Source: Erythrobacter ramosus (lineage in GTDB: Bacteria; Pseudomonadota; Alphaproteobacteria; Sphingomonadales; Sphingomonadaceae). From it: DNA of 64,000 nucleotides. A program made the translations under genes and the position numbers. Under the pieces are notes generated by a model, which saw only the letters and a list, made by a program, of their open reading frames with translations, was not told the origin of the DNA and did no database searches. Where the stretch lies: assembly GCF_009828055.1 (NCBI RefSeq), contig NZ_WTYB01000002.1, positions 372,001 to 436,000 on the forward strand, read 5' to 3'. Below are positions 18,962 through 27,536 of this stretch, piece by piece. The stretch's first letter is position 1; every line of letters begins with the position of its first letter.

Positions 18962-20859
18962 GTGGCAAGCGTTACGGGGCCAGCGTGCTGGCTATCGCGC
19001 TGGCAGGTGTGCTGGGCGGAGCGGGGCTGGCCGGTTTCGCTGGCGCTCAGGGGAAACCCGAATCGCTGCTGCCGCCGGGGTTTGACGATCCCGCACCCGC
19101 GCCGTCTCCGCGTCCCAGCCCCGCTCCTGCACCGCAGACCGGCAATGCGCCTCCCCCTGTCTCCCAGCCCGGTACAGCGCCGGTGCCCGGCGTGCCGGTC
19201 GATCCGTCGACCCTGCCGCCGATGCCGAGCATCACGCGCGGTGATCTTTCCCGCCTGCCAAGCCTTGAGGCACTGGAAAACATGTCGACCGAGGAGCTGG
19301 ACCGGCTGCTCGGATTGAAGCCCAAGTCCGATATTCCCGCTGGTGCGCGGCGCGCTCTGACGCGGATCGGCGTGCTGGCGACCGACGAGGGCGGGTTGCC
19401 GCCGTCTGCGCTCGCGAATCAGCCGGACAAGCTGGTGCGCGCGGTTCTGGCAGGCACCCGCGGGCCAATGGTGTCGCGCTGGGGACACATCCTCATGCGC
19501 CGCGCACTCGCGAGCCGTTTGGCTGCGCCGCTTGGCATGGACCCGATCGAGTTTGCAGCGCTGCGCGTCGGCGTGCTCAATGGGATGGGCGAATATGCAC
19601 TCGCCCGCGCAGTGGTGCAGGATGTCGACAGCGCCGACTGGTCCCCCAGCCTGACGCAGGAAGCACTCAACGCCTATCTCGGGAGCGGCGACATCACCGG
19701 CGCGTGTCCAGCGGTGCGGCTGCAAGGCTCCGCGCGTGAAGATGGCGAGTGGCAAATGTGGCAGGCGATCTGCAACGCCTATGCCGGGGAAAGCGCGCTG
19801 GCGGCGTCGCAGCTTGATCGCGCGTTGTTCCGGGGCGTGGCGCCGCGGATCGACGTGCTGTTGGCGCGCCGGTTTGCGGGCGCAGCCGGGCGCGGGCAGC
19901 GCGGTGTTCAGATCGAATGGAACGGGGTGGAGGACCTCAACCCGTGGCGCTTCGGCCTTGCGACCGCGCTTGGTGAGCCCCTGCCCGATGGCCTGCTGGA
20001 TGGCGCGATGAAGGACAAGGGCGGGGCTTATTACGCCCGCGCGGGCGCGCTACTGCCGATGCTGCCAGCGACCCAGCGCGCCACTTTTGCCGGGCGGGCC
20101 GCGCGCGAGGGGATCATGTCGGCCGATGCGATGGTCGATCTCTATTCCGAAGTTTACGCCGATCCGGCTGCCAGCGGCGATCCGCAGACCCATGCGGCCA
20201 CGTTGCGCGAAGCCTATCTTGCGGCAGACCCCGGCGCCCGCATTGCCGCGATGGAGCGGCTTTGGGCCGCAGGCGCCGCGCTTGGCGGCGGGGACGGGTA
20301 CGGCGCGCGGGTTCTGACCGCCTATGCCGCCGCGCGCATTCCCGCCGATGCTGCCCATGCCGATACTGCGGGCGAGCTGATCGCGGCGATGCTGGCCGCC
20401 GGGCTTGATGGCAATGCGGTGCGCTGGTCCAACGTGGTCGACGAAGGCTCGCTCGGCTGGGCGCTCATCGCGCTTGCCAATCCGCGCGGGGGTGAAGTTG
20501 GTCAAGGCGCGGTTGAGAGCTTCACCAGCAGCGACGACAGCGACGGCGCGCGCAAGTCTGCCTTCCTCGTAGCCGGGCTCGCCGGAACCGGACGGTTGAG
20601 CGAAGGCGATGCCAATGCGCTGGCGGGTGACCTCGATTTCGATCTGGCGCGTGAAACCCGCTGGAGCCGCGCCATCGCGCGCGCGGCCGAGGTCGGCAAT
20701 CCGACGCTGGTGGTGTTCCTTGCTGGGCTAGGGATGCAGGGGACAAGCTGGCAGCAAATGACGCCCCTGCACCTCTATCACATCACCGCCGCGCTGACCC
20801 GTGTGGGGATGCAGGCCGAGGCCCGGATGATCGCTGCCGAGGCTGTGGCGCGGGGCTGA
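18958..20859 (+). CDS. Exported proline-rich alpha-helical protein, unknown function
   Basis: 633-residue protein. The N terminus is a signal peptide (LAIALAGVLGGAGLAGFAGAQ). Residues about 40-90 are a proline/alanine-rich linker (PAPAPQTG, PAPSPRPSP). The rest is alanine-rich and helical, with repeat-like segments suggesting a solenoid such as TPR or SEL1, but no clear consensus. It would act in the periplasm. It is coupled to the membrane protein before it (ATGA) and to xerD after it (TGATG, one-base overlap). I do not recognise the family. Confidence 0.8.
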   Translation: MSGKRYGASVLAIALAGVLGGAGLAGFAGAQGKPESLLPPGFDDPAPAPSPRPSPAPAPQTGNAPPPVSQPGTAPVPGVPVDPSTLPPMPSITRGDLSRLPSLEALENMSTEELDRLLGLKPKSDIPAGARRALTRIGVLATDEGGLPPSALANQPDKLVRAVLAGTRGPMVSRWGHILMRRALASRLAAPLGMDPIEFAALRVGVLNGMGEYALARAVVQDVDSADWSPSLTQEALNAYLGSGDITGACPAVRLQGSAREDGEWQMWQAICNAYAGESALAASQLDRALFRGVAPRIDVLLARRFAGAAGRGQRGVQIEWNGVEDLNPWRFGLATALGEPLPDGLLDGAMKDKGGAYYARAGALLPMLPATQRATFAGRAAREGIMSADAMVDLYSEVYADPAASGDPQTHAATLREAYLAADPGARIAAMERLWAAGAALGGGDGYGARVLTAYAAARIPADAAHADTAGELIAAMLAAGLDGNAVRWSNVVDEGSLGWALIALANPRGGEVGQGAVESFTSSDDSDGARKSAFLVAGLAGTGRLSEGDANALAGDLDFDLARETRWSRAIARAAEVGNPTLVVFLAGLGMQGTSWQQMTPLHLYHITAALTRVGMQAEARMIAAEAVARG

Positions 20860-21749
20860 TGTCCGCCGGTACCGATGCGTTTCTTGCAATGCTGGCTGCT
20901 GAACGGGGCGCTGCGGCGAATACGCTGGCCGCGTATCGCCGTGACTTGAACCAAGCCGAAGACGCCATCGGCGATCTGGTCGCCGCCCCGCGCGATGCGG
21001 TTGCCAGCTTGGCCGGTGCATGGGCGAGCCTTGCGCCCTCAAGTGTCGCGCGCAAGGCTTCGGCATTGCGGCAGTTTTTCGGTTTTGCCATCGACGAAGG
21101 CTGGCGCAGCGACGATCCCTCGGGTGCCTTGCCGCGCCCGCGCGCGCGCCGTCCATTGCCCAAGGTGCTTGGCCATGACCAGATCACCGCGCTGTTTTCC
21201 CGCGCCGAGGAGGAAGCATCGGGCGATGATCCCAAGGCCGTACGGCTGCTAGCGTTAATCGAATTGCTGTACGGTTCAGGCCTGCGCGCGAGCGAATTGG
21301 TGACGCTCCCGCTCCACGCTGTCCCGCGCGATGCACCGTTCCTGACTGTGACGGGGAAGGGCGGGACGACGCGGCTGGTGCCGGTCGGTGGGCGGGCGCT
21401 GGAGGCACTGGCCCGCTGGCTGGCGCTGCGCCCGCAGGTGGTTCCCCAGTCTCGCTACCTGTTCCCATCCGGCGGGGGCAAACCGCTGAGCCGGGTGCGC
21501 TTGTTCCAGCTGCTCAAGGCACTGGCTGCCCGTGCAGGGCTCGACCCTGCCACCATCAGCCCGCACGTGCTGCGCCATGCTTTTGCCACCCACCTGCTGG
21601 AAGGCGGCGCGGACCTGCGCGTGCTGCAAACCCTGCTCGGCCATGCGGACATTTCCACCACCCAGATCTACACCCATGTCGATGCCGCCCGGCTTGTTGC
21701 GCTCGTCAATTCCCGCCACCCGCTTGCAACCCGCTCAACATCCGACTAG
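20859..21749 (+). CDS. xerD: Tyrosine recombinase XerD
   Basis: 296-residue site-specific recombinase resolving chromosome dimers at dif with XerC. An N-terminal SAM-like core-binding domain (1-100) is followed by the catalytic domain with Arg143, Lys167, His236, Arg239, His262 and the nucleophile Tyr271 all present. The HVLRHAFATHLL and LLGHADISTTQIYTHV motifs are standard. The chromosomal context (aroK/aroB, accA) and lack of phage genes argue for the housekeeping enzyme. Its ATG overlaps the previous stop by one base. Confidence 0.93.
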   Translation: MSAGTDAFLAMLAAERGAAANTLAAYRRDLNQAEDAIGDLVAAPRDAVASLAGAWASLAPSSVARKASALRQFFGFAIDEGWRSDDPSGALPRPRARRPLPKVLGHDQITALFSRAEEEASGDDPKAVRLLALIELLYGSGLRASELVTLPLHAVPRDAPFLTVTGKGGTTRLVPVGGRALEALARWLALRPQVVPQSRYLFPSGGGKPLSRVRLFQLLKALAARAGLDPATISPHVLRHAFATHLLEGGADLRVLQTLLGHADISTTQIYTHVDAARLVALVNSRHPLATRSTSD

Positions 21750-21758
21750 CCCCGCGCG

Positions 21759-22703
21759 ATGATTTCCTACCTCGATTTCGAGAAGCCGGTCGCCGCCCTT
21801 GAAGAGCGCATCGCACAGCTGCGCAGCGTCAATGCGCTGCATGATGTCGATGTCGCCAGTGAGATCGGCCGGCTTGAGGCCAAGAGCGCCGAACTTCTCG
21901 CCAGCACCTATGCCTCGCTTACGCCGTGGCAGAAGACGCAAGTTGCCCGCCATCCGCAGCGCCCGCATTTCCGCGACTATGTCGCCCATGCTTTCAGTGA
22001 GTTTGTGCCGCTGGGCGGGGACCGTCTGTATGGTGACGATCTGGCGATCATGGGCGGCTTTGCGCGGCTCGATGGCCGCCGGGTGATGCTGATCGGGCAC
22101 GAAAAGGGCCACGACACCACCACTCGCATCGCGCACAATTTCGGCATGGGCAAACCCGAAGGCTATCGCAAAGCGATCCGCCTGATGGAAATGGCGAGCC
22201 GATTCGGCCTGCCGGTGGTGACGCTGGTGGACACCTCAGGGGCGTTTCCGGGGATTGAAGCGGAAGAACGCGGCCAGGCCGAAGCCATTGCTCGCTCGAC
22301 CGAGGCGTGTCTGGCGCTGGAAGTGCCGATGATCGCGGCCATCGTCGGTGAAGGCGGATCAGGCGGCGCGGTTGCGCTTGCCTCTGCCAACCGCGTGCTG
22401 ATGATGGAGCACGCAGTCTATTCGGTAATTTCGCCAGAAGGTTGCGCTTCGATCCTGTGGCGCACCTCCGAAAAGGCTGCCGATGCCGCACAGGCAATGA
22501 AGATCACCGCCCAGCATCTCAAGCGCGACAAGGTCATCGACCGCATCGTCAAAGAGCCGGTGGGTGGTGCCCAGCGCGACCCGCAGGCCGCAGCCCGGAT
22601 GCTCGGCGCTGCGCTGAGTGAGGAGATCGCACAGCTGTCGGGGCTCAGCCGCACCGAATTGGTCGCCCAGCGCGAGGAGCGCTTCCTCGGCATCGGGGGT
22701 TAA
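21759..22703 (+). CDS. accA: Acetyl-CoA carboxylase carboxyltransferase subunit alpha
   Basis: 314-residue subunit of the enzyme making malonyl-CoA for fatty-acid synthesis. The N-terminal helix MISYLDFEKPVAALEERI, the GHEKG and GGSGGAVALA oxyanion motifs and the ISPEGCASILWR segment identify AccA. It follows xerD by nine bases, an arrangement seen in other sphingomonads. accD is not in this window. Confidence 0.97.
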   Translation: MISYLDFEKPVAALEERIAQLRSVNALHDVDVASEIGRLEAKSAELLASTYASLTPWQKTQVARHPQRPHFRDYVAHAFSEFVPLGGDRLYGDDLAIMGGFARLDGRRVMLIGHEKGHDTTTRIAHNFGMGKPEGYRKAIRLMEMASRFGLPVVTLVDTSGAFPGIEAEERGQAEAIARSTEACLALEVPMIAAIVGEGGSGGAVALASANRVLMMEHAVYSVISPEGCASILWRTSEKAADAAQAMKITAQHLKRDKVIDRIVKEPVGGAQRDPQAAARMLGAALSEEIAQLSGLSRTELVAQREERFLGIGG

Positions 22704-22811
22704 GCCCGGCAAAGGCGCCATCCCAAGTTAAGGTTTCGTTTGCCAAGGCTTTCCGCTGCGCTGCTTTGCCGATAAGCTTGCAGCAGAACATTACAGCGGG
22801 AGGAGCCACCC

Positions 22812-24287
22812 ATGGCACGCATTTCACGCAAGATACTGGCGCTCGGCGCAGCGCCGTTGGCGTTGACCGGGTGCATGGGCGCAGGCGGGGCCATTCCCTC
22901 GGCCTCGACCCCGATCACCCAGACCGAAGCGCAGCAGGGCGCGCAGTATCACCCGCAATTTTTGGCTGAATTCGGCGGGGCTATGACGGGCACCCATGCT
23001 CAATATGTTGAGCAGGTCGGTAAGAATATCGCGGTGCAATCGGGCCTCGGCAATGCGCGCGAGAGCTTTACCGTGAGCCTGCTGAACTCGCCCGTGCACA
23101 ACGCTTTCGCGGTGCCGGGGGGCTATATCTACACCACCCGCCAGCTGGTGACGCTGATGAACAACGAGGCGGAACTCGCCGGCGTGCTGGGGCATGAAGT
23201 CGGCCACGTCGCTGCGCGCCATTCGCAGCGACGCCAGGCCGAATCGCAGAAAAACACGCTGCTTGGCGGCGGGCTGGCAATCCTTTCGGGGATTCTGTTG
23301 GGCGATTCGGGGCTGGGCAACACCCTGTCGCGCACCTTCATGGAAGGCTCGCAGATGCTGACGCTCAAATTCTCGCGCCAGCAGGAGCTGGAAGCAGATG
23401 ATCTCGGCATCCAGTATCTGGGTCGCGCTGGCTATGATCAGCGTGCGATGGGCACTGTCCTGGCCAGTCTTGCGGCACAAAACGGACTTGATGCGCGCCT
23501 CGCCGGGCGCAATGCCAGCGTTCCGGAATGGGCTTCGACCCACCCTGACCCCGCCAGCCGGGTACAAAGCGCGCTCTCCAAGGCCAGTGCGGCGGGTGCT
23601 GGCGGTGTAACGAATCGCGACACCTTCCTCACGCGAATCGATGGGATGCTCTACGGCGATGATCCTGCGCAGGGGATGATCGAGGGAAGCACGTTCATTC
23701 ACCCCGAAATGCGCCTCGCTTTCACCGCGCCTCAGGGCTTTTACATGGTCAATGGCACCCGCGCGGTCAGCATTCAGGGACAGGGCGGGCAGGCGCAGAT
23801 GACGCTGGCGGCCTATAGCGGCAACTTGGAAACCTATGTACGCCAGCAGTTCACGGCCCTCGGCGGTCAGAACAGCACCCTTGCACCGGCTCAGCTTGAG
23901 CGCACGACGGTCAATGGCCTGCCCGCGGTGTATGGCACTGCACGGGTCAATAATGGGCAGAGCCAGGTGGATGTGGTCGTGTTTGCCTATGAATTTGCCC
24001 GCGACCGGGCCTACCACTTCACCGCAATTGCGCCTGCGGGCCGCGCGGCGACTTTCAATCCGATGTTCCAGTCGATGCGGCGGATCACTCAAGCCGAAGC
24101 GACCTCAGTGGTGCCGAAGAAATTGCAGGTGGTGACGGTGGCCCGCGGCGACACGGTGGCGAGCCTTGCGCGGCGAATGGCCTATGACAGCGCGCAGGAA
24201 GATCGCTTCCGGGTACTTAATGCGCTCAGCAGTAGCGCGGCGTTGACGCCGGGTCAGAAGGTCAAGCTGGTCGTGCGGGCGCGATAA
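22812..24287 (+). CDS. M48 metalloprotease lipoprotein with LysM-like C terminus
   Basis: 491-residue protein. The lipoprotein signal ends LTGC (Cys21). The M48 active site HEVGH is at 128-132 with the third zinc ligand in ELEAD (192-196). Residues 430-491 (VARGDTVASLARRM...LTPGQKVKLV) look like a LysM domain. It is BepA/LoiP-like: an outer-membrane-attached periplasmic protease expected in envelope quality control, with peptidoglycan binding suggested by LysM. GGGAGGAG lies just ahead of the ATG. Confidence 0.9.
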   Translation: MARISRKILALGAAPLALTGCMGAGGAIPSASTPITQTEAQQGAQYHPQFLAEFGGAMTGTHAQYVEQVGKNIAVQSGLGNARESFTVSLLNSPVHNAFAVPGGYIYTTRQLVTLMNNEAELAGVLGHEVGHVAARHSQRRQAESQKNTLLGGGLAILSGILLGDSGLGNTLSRTFMEGSQMLTLKFSRQQELEADDLGIQYLGRAGYDQRAMGTVLASLAAQNGLDARLAGRNASVPEWASTHPDPASRVQSALSKASAAGAGGVTNRDTFLTRIDGMLYGDDPAQGMIEGSTFIHPEMRLAFTAPQGFYMVNGTRAVSIQGQGGQAQMTLAAYSGNLETYVRQQFTALGGQNSTLAPAQLERTTVNGLPAVYGTARVNNGQSQVDVVVFAYEFARDRAYHFTAIAPAGRAATFNPMFQSMRRITQAEATSVVPKKLQVVTVARGDTVASLARRMAYDSAQEDRFRVLNALSSSAALTPGQKVKLVVRAR

Positions 24288-24332
24288 CTGGCGGGTCTGT
24301 GCCCGTCGGCGGTATCTGTATCTCAATTCCAC

Positions 24333-24376
24333 AAAGAAAAAGCGGCGGGGATTGCTCCCCGCCGCCTTCCTTTTTG
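24333..24376. terminator. Intrinsic terminator, bidirectional
   Basis: Nine-base perfect stem GCGGCGGGG / CCCCGCCGC around ATTGCT, flanked by A-rich sequence on the left and CTTCCTTTTT on the right. It can serve both the M48 protease gene on the plus strand and the pilin gene on the minus strand. Confidence 0.85.
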
Positions 24377-24391
24377 CTTGCAGCGACTGCC

Positions 24392-24571
24392 TTACGGGGT
24401 CGTGGTGCCAGCCTGCATTTCGGTGTCGACGTTCGAGAAGGTCGCATCGAGGGTCGAACCCAGCGAGCTCATGGCGGTGATCGCGGCAACGGCGATGAGA
24501 GCGGCAATCAGGCCGTATTCGATAGCGGTGGCGCCCTGCTCGTCACGGACGAGGTTCTTGAAGAAGGTCAT
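24392..24571 (-). CDS. Flp/Fap-type (IVb) pilin
   Basis: 59-residue pilin subunit. The segment DEQGATAIEYGLIAALIAVAAI carries the class IVb cleavage region and hydrophobic core, with Glu+5 of the mature pilin (IEYGL). The start at 24571 is preceded by AGGAG. A longer in-frame start at 24604 has no such site. No prepilin peptidase, Tad ATPase or secretin gene is nearby, so assembly must depend on genes elsewhere. Confidence 0.9.
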   Translation of the reverse strand: MTFFKNLVRDEQGATAIEYGLIAALIAVAAITAMSSLGSTLDATFSNVDTEMQAGTTTP

Positions 24572-24684
24572 GTCTAGTCTCCTGGTTTGGTCTTCGGTAC
24601 CCAAGCCCCCCCTGTTCGGCGGCGGGCTATTTGTGAGATAATCGATACGTATTGAGAAATTCCTAATTCGAAACGAAATTGAAT

Positions 24685-24867
24685 TTACCCATTCATTGCA
24701 TCGACGCTTCTGCTCTCAATCGTGTTCCACATGTTGATCGCAGTGTCTGCGACACCTTGCAGCGAAACAATCATGGCGATCACGATCAGAGCGACAATCA
24801 GGCCATATTCCACAGCGGTAGCCCCCGAGGTGTCGTCGACGAGGTCCTTGATGAAAGTCGACAGCAT
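24685..24867 (-). CDS. Flp/Fap-type (IVb) pilin, second copy
   Basis: 60-residue paralogue of the neighbouring pilin, 113 bases upstream on the same strand. It has DDTSGATAVEYGLIVALIVIAMI with the same Gly-Ala-Thr-Ala-x-Glu-Tyr core. The short helical tail differs (NTIESRSVDAMNG), so the two are diverged rather than a fresh duplication. A GGGGGAACC stretch lies upstream of the ATG. Confidence 0.9.
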   Translation of the reverse strand: MLSTFIKDLVDDTSGATAVEYGLIVALIVIAMIVSLQGVADTAINMWNTIESRSVDAMNG

Positions 24868-24922
24868 TGGTGGTTCCCCCCGTTTGTCACGGCCTAATGC
24901 AGTGTAAAATCCGGGCTTCGAG

Positions 24923-24937
24923 TTAATAAATGGTTGA
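24923..24937. promoter_or_regulatory. Possible CtrA-type site upstream of second pilin
   Basis: TTAA-TAAATGG-TTGA: first half identical and second half one base off the TTAA-N7-TTAA consensus of the cell-cycle regulator CtrA. It lies 56-70 bases upstream of the pilin ATG. Caulobacter pilA is CtrA-regulated, but a single imperfect AT-rich match is weak evidence. Confidence 0.25.
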
Positions 24938-24968
24938 GATCGAGCACGTTGATGGAAAGAAATCCGAC

Positions 24969-25409
24969 ATGACCTTGGGCTGGATGGCGGTAGTTGCTGC
25001 TGCTTTGCACCGCGATGACGGACGCTGGCTCATGCATCAGCGCCCTTTGGGCAAGCACCATGCCGGGCTCTGGGAATTTCCCGGTGGTAAGGTTGAAGCC
25101 AATGAAATTCCTGTGGAATCTGTGGTGCGGGAGATGGCGGAAGAGCTCGGGATCGCCTGTTGTGCCGCCGCCTGCACGCCTACTGGTTTTGCTGAGGGCG
25201 GAACTGCCAGCAACGGCCAGGCACTTGTCATCCTGCTTTACACGGTGAGCGCTTGGCAGGGCGAACCGCAGGCGCTGGAGGGCGGGGTTGTTGGCTGGTT
25301 CACCCCGGAGGAGGCGCTCGCGCTGCCGAAGCCGCCGCTTGATGTCATGCTGGCACAGCGACTGTTTCAAAATCTCGGATCAGGGCCAAACGCCTCTTGC
25401 CAAGCCTGA
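24969..25409 (+). CDS. mutT: 8-oxo-dGTP diphosphatase MutT (Nudix)
   Basis: 146-residue Nudix hydrolase that cleans 8-oxo-dGTP from the nucleotide pool. The Nudix box is complete: Gly40, Glu46, Arg54-Glu55, Glu58-Glu59, Gly61. HQRP and LWEFPGGK fit MutT itself. ATG at 24969 is chosen for the ribosome site GGAAAG nine bases upstream and the typical MTLGWMAVVAAALH start. ATG at 24930 would add 13 residues. Confidence 0.9.
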   Translation: MTLGWMAVVAAALHRDDGRWLMHQRPLGKHHAGLWEFPGGKVEANEIPVESVVREMAEELGIACCAAACTPTGFAEGGTASNGQALVILLYTVSAWQGEPQALEGGVVGWFTPEEALALPKPPLDVMLAQRLFQNLGSGPNASCQA

Positions 25410-25439
25410 CGCACCTCCCTATGTGCCGCCCCTCAGCGC

Positions 25440-25516
25440 GCACCCGTAGCTCAGCTGGATAGAGCATCAGACTACGAATCTGAGGGTCGGACGTTCGAAT
25501 CGTTCCGGGTGCGCCA
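25440..25516 (+). tRNA. tRNA-Arg (anticodon ACG)
   Basis: 77-base cloverleaf: acceptor GCACCCG/CGGGTGC, D arm GCTC..GAGC, anticodon stem TCAGA/TCTGA around CTACGAA (anticodon ACG, normally edited to ICG), T arm GGACG-TTCGAAT-CGTTC, and encoded CCA. It reads CGU/CGC/CGA codons. Confidence 0.97.
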
Positions 25517-25552
25517 ACAAAGCCCGCTCCTTGTAAAAGGGGCGGGCTTTGT
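25517..25552 (+). terminator. Intrinsic terminator after tRNA-Arg
   Basis: ACAAAGCCCGCTCC pairs with GGGGCGGGCTTTGT around a short TTGTAAAA loop, directly after the tRNA CCA end. The downstream tract is not T-rich, but the stem is long and well placed. Confidence 0.75.
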
Positions 25553-25568
25553 CGGTTCTGGGCTTGGC

Positions 25569-25958
25569 CTAATCCGCCACACTCTCCTCGAGCGCATGCA
25601 TATCATCATCGGACAGGCCGAAATGGTGCCCGGCTTCGTGAATCACGACATGGCGGATCAGTGCGGCAAAGCTGACGCCGGTTTCCTCCATCTCGGCCAG
25701 CAACGGCCGGCGGAACAGTGTGATGACCGGCGGCAACCCGTCGCTGTCCCACTGTGACCGCTCGGTAAGCGCGACGCCTTCATATAGCCCGGTCAACTCC
25801 CAGCGATCGGCAATCCCGACACCGTGCAATTGTTCGGCGGTCGCGAATTCCTCGATCCGCAGCACCACATCGGCCAGCGGCTGGCGGAACGCTTCAGGCA
25901 GGCGAGCGAGAACGGAAGCAGCGGCGGCTTCGAAGTCGGCGATGCTGGGTTGATGCAA
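25569..25958 (-). CDS. Zincin-type metallopeptidase family protein
   Basis: 129-residue single-domain zincin of the minimal MMP-like family. The HEAGHH.G motif begins at residue 107, with the following Asp (LSDDD) as likely third ligand. The preceding VITLFRRPLLAE strand is typical of this family. No signal peptide, so cytoplasmic. The substrate is unknown for the family. It is convergent with the tRNA-Arg terminator. Confidence 0.85.
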   Translation of the reverse strand: MHQPSIADFEAAAASVLARLPEAFRQPLADVVLRIEEFATAEQLHGVGIADRWELTGLYEGVALTERSQWDSDGLPPVITLFRRPLLAEMEETGVSFAALIRHVVIHEAGHHFGLSDDDMHALEESVAD

Positions 25959-26133
25959 GATCGATGTCCTTTCTCGTCACCATGGGGGATGAATTGCCGG
26001 GTCAATCCCCTACATAAAGCAAGATGGGGACAGCATCCTTCCCGCGCAACCGGCGTATCTGCATGGAACGCCTTGGGAGTTGACGGGTTGACGTCACTCG
26101 GGATCGATAGGTGAGGGGGCTCCGACTGGGCCA

Positions 26134-26784
26134 ATGAGTAAAGAAAGACGACAGACCATGAATTACGTTTCGGCCCACGATCACGATGATGAGTTTGATC
26201 CGGAAAACCCGATGGGCAAGCCGGAAGTGCCGGATCACGTGCAGAACGCGATCCGCACTCTGATCGAGTGGGCAGGCGACGATCCGAACCGCGAAGGCCT
26301 GCGCGATACCCCCAAGCGGGTCGGCCGCGCGTGGCTTGAATATTGTGAGGGCTACAAGGAGGATCCGGCGATCCACCTGTCGCGCATTTTCGAGGAAGTG
26401 GGCGGCTATGATGAGATCGTGCTGCTCAAGGACATTCCGTTCCAGTCGCATTGCGAACACCACATGGCCCCGATCATCGGCAAGGCAGCGATTGCCTATC
26501 TGCCGAACAAGAAGGTGGTCGGCATTTCCAAGCTTGCCCGCGTGCTGCACGGTTATGCCCAGCGCTTGCAGATTCAGGAGCGTCTGACCGCCGAGGTCGC
26601 GCAGTGCATCTGGGACAATCTCGATCCGCATGGCGTGGCCGTGGTGATCGAAGCGCAGCATGGTTGCATGACCGGGCGTGGGGTTAAGACCCCGGGCGTG
26701 GGTATGATCACCAGCCGCATTTTGGGCTGCTTCCTCGACAATGACAGCAGTCGCAAGGAAGTCATGAGCCTGATGGGTTATTGA
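26134..26784 (+). CDS. folE: GTP cyclohydrolase I
   Basis: 216-residue enzyme making dihydroneopterin triphosphate from GTP for folate. Zinc ligands are in FQSHCEHHMAP (Cys, His) and QHGCMTGRGV (Cys). GLRDTPKRVGRAWLEYCEGY is the usual N-terminal motif. The first 30 residues are acidic and variable; ATG 26134 or ATG 26158 may be used. The gene stands alone between the zincin and a secreted protein gene. Confidence 0.97.
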   Translation: MSKERRQTMNYVSAHDHDDEFDPENPMGKPEVPDHVQNAIRTLIEWAGDDPNREGLRDTPKRVGRAWLEYCEGYKEDPAIHLSRIFEEVGGYDEIVLLKDIPFQSHCEHHMAPIIGKAAIAYLPNKKVVGISKLARVLHGYAQRLQIQERLTAEVAQCIWDNLDPHGVAVVIEAQHGCMTGRGVKTPGVGMITSRILGCFLDNDSSRKEVMSLMGY

Positions 26785-26951
26785 TCGCTTATCTGCTAAT
26801 ATTCTGGCTTCGAATTTGCTCACTTTCCTGTGTCTGAATTGCACGTTCCAACCCATGGCTAAACCTTGGCCAACCCTTGGTTTGTGCGATTCGCAGTGGT
26901 AATCTTTCCTCATCCACGGCCCTAACGGCCGGGATCAAGCAGGAGAGTACC

Positions 26952-27401
26952 ATGAAGAAGTACGTCTTTGCCGGACTGGCGCTTGGCGCCTGTCTCGCTT
27001 CGCCTACCTTCGCGCTCGAGCATGAGGTCGTGATCGACCACGAGGACGGCCCGATTGCGGCCGATTACAAGGGTTCGGTCACGATCGAAACCACGCAGGT
27101 CGGGACTGCCGGCCCGGCCGGACGCCCGAACACGCTGCGCTGCAACTGGACCGCCACGCTGAATGTTGATCGGATCGCCAAGGTTGGCGAGACCCTTCGG
27201 TCGCGCCGCACCCTGACCAGCGATGATGTGGTCAGCGGGTCGCGGCCCGGTTGGTGCGAAACCCATGCCAAGGCGATCGACCGGCTGGTCGACTCCCGCC
27301 GAGACAACATTCGCACCGCCATGCTCGCTTTGATCGATCAGGATCGCGCGGAACTTCTCGCCGAAGCCGAGGGAGCGCAGAACAGCCGCCGCGGCGTCTG
27401 A
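26952..27401 (+). CDS. Small secreted protein, unknown function
   Basis: 149-residue protein with a signal peptide (MKKYVFAGLALGACLASPTFA). The mature part has two cysteines (LRCNWTA, GWCETH) that could form a disulfide and a helical C terminus. AGGAGA sits seven bases before the ATG, which decides the start over a longer frame. The 167 bases upstream, back to folE, hold a TTGGCCAA palindrome (26866-26873) but no clear regulator site. Family not recognised. Confidence 0.75.
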   Translation: MKKYVFAGLALGACLASPTFALEHEVVIDHEDGPIAADYKGSVTIETTQVGTAGPAGRPNTLRCNWTATLNVDRIAKVGETLRSRRTLTSDDVVSGSRPGWCETHAKAIDRLVDSRRDNIRTAMLALIDQDRAELLAEAEGAQNSRRGV

Positions 27402-27425
27402 TTTCACGAAGAGGCCGTAGCAGAG

Positions 27426-27459
27426 CGGGGCGCTTCCATAGCGGAGGCGTCCCGTTTTC
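27426..27459. terminator. Intrinsic terminator
   Basis: CGGGGCGCTTCC pairs with GGAGGCGTCCCG (two G-T wobbles) around ATAGC and is followed by TTTTC. It ends the transcript of the small secreted protein. Confidence 0.75.
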
Positions 27460-27536
27460 GCATTTGCGATCAGGGGCAAAGCGTCGTAGCCTTTGGGTTC
27501 GGCCCAGCCGATGAGCCTTACTGACGGAGATTGCTG

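Noticed and set aside
18723..18968. N-terminal extension of AroK by about 80 residues
   Set aside because: The extension has unlike composition, overlaps the divergent small gene and is absent from the known kinase length.
20859..21749. XerD-like gene as sign of an integrative element or prophage
   Set aside because: It sits among housekeeping genes, no tRNA target or att repeats flank it, and its sequence fits housekeeping XerD.
25440..25552. Integration site at tRNA-Arg
   Set aside because: The downstream sequence is an intrinsic terminator, with no repeated tRNA 3' end or mobile genes in the window.
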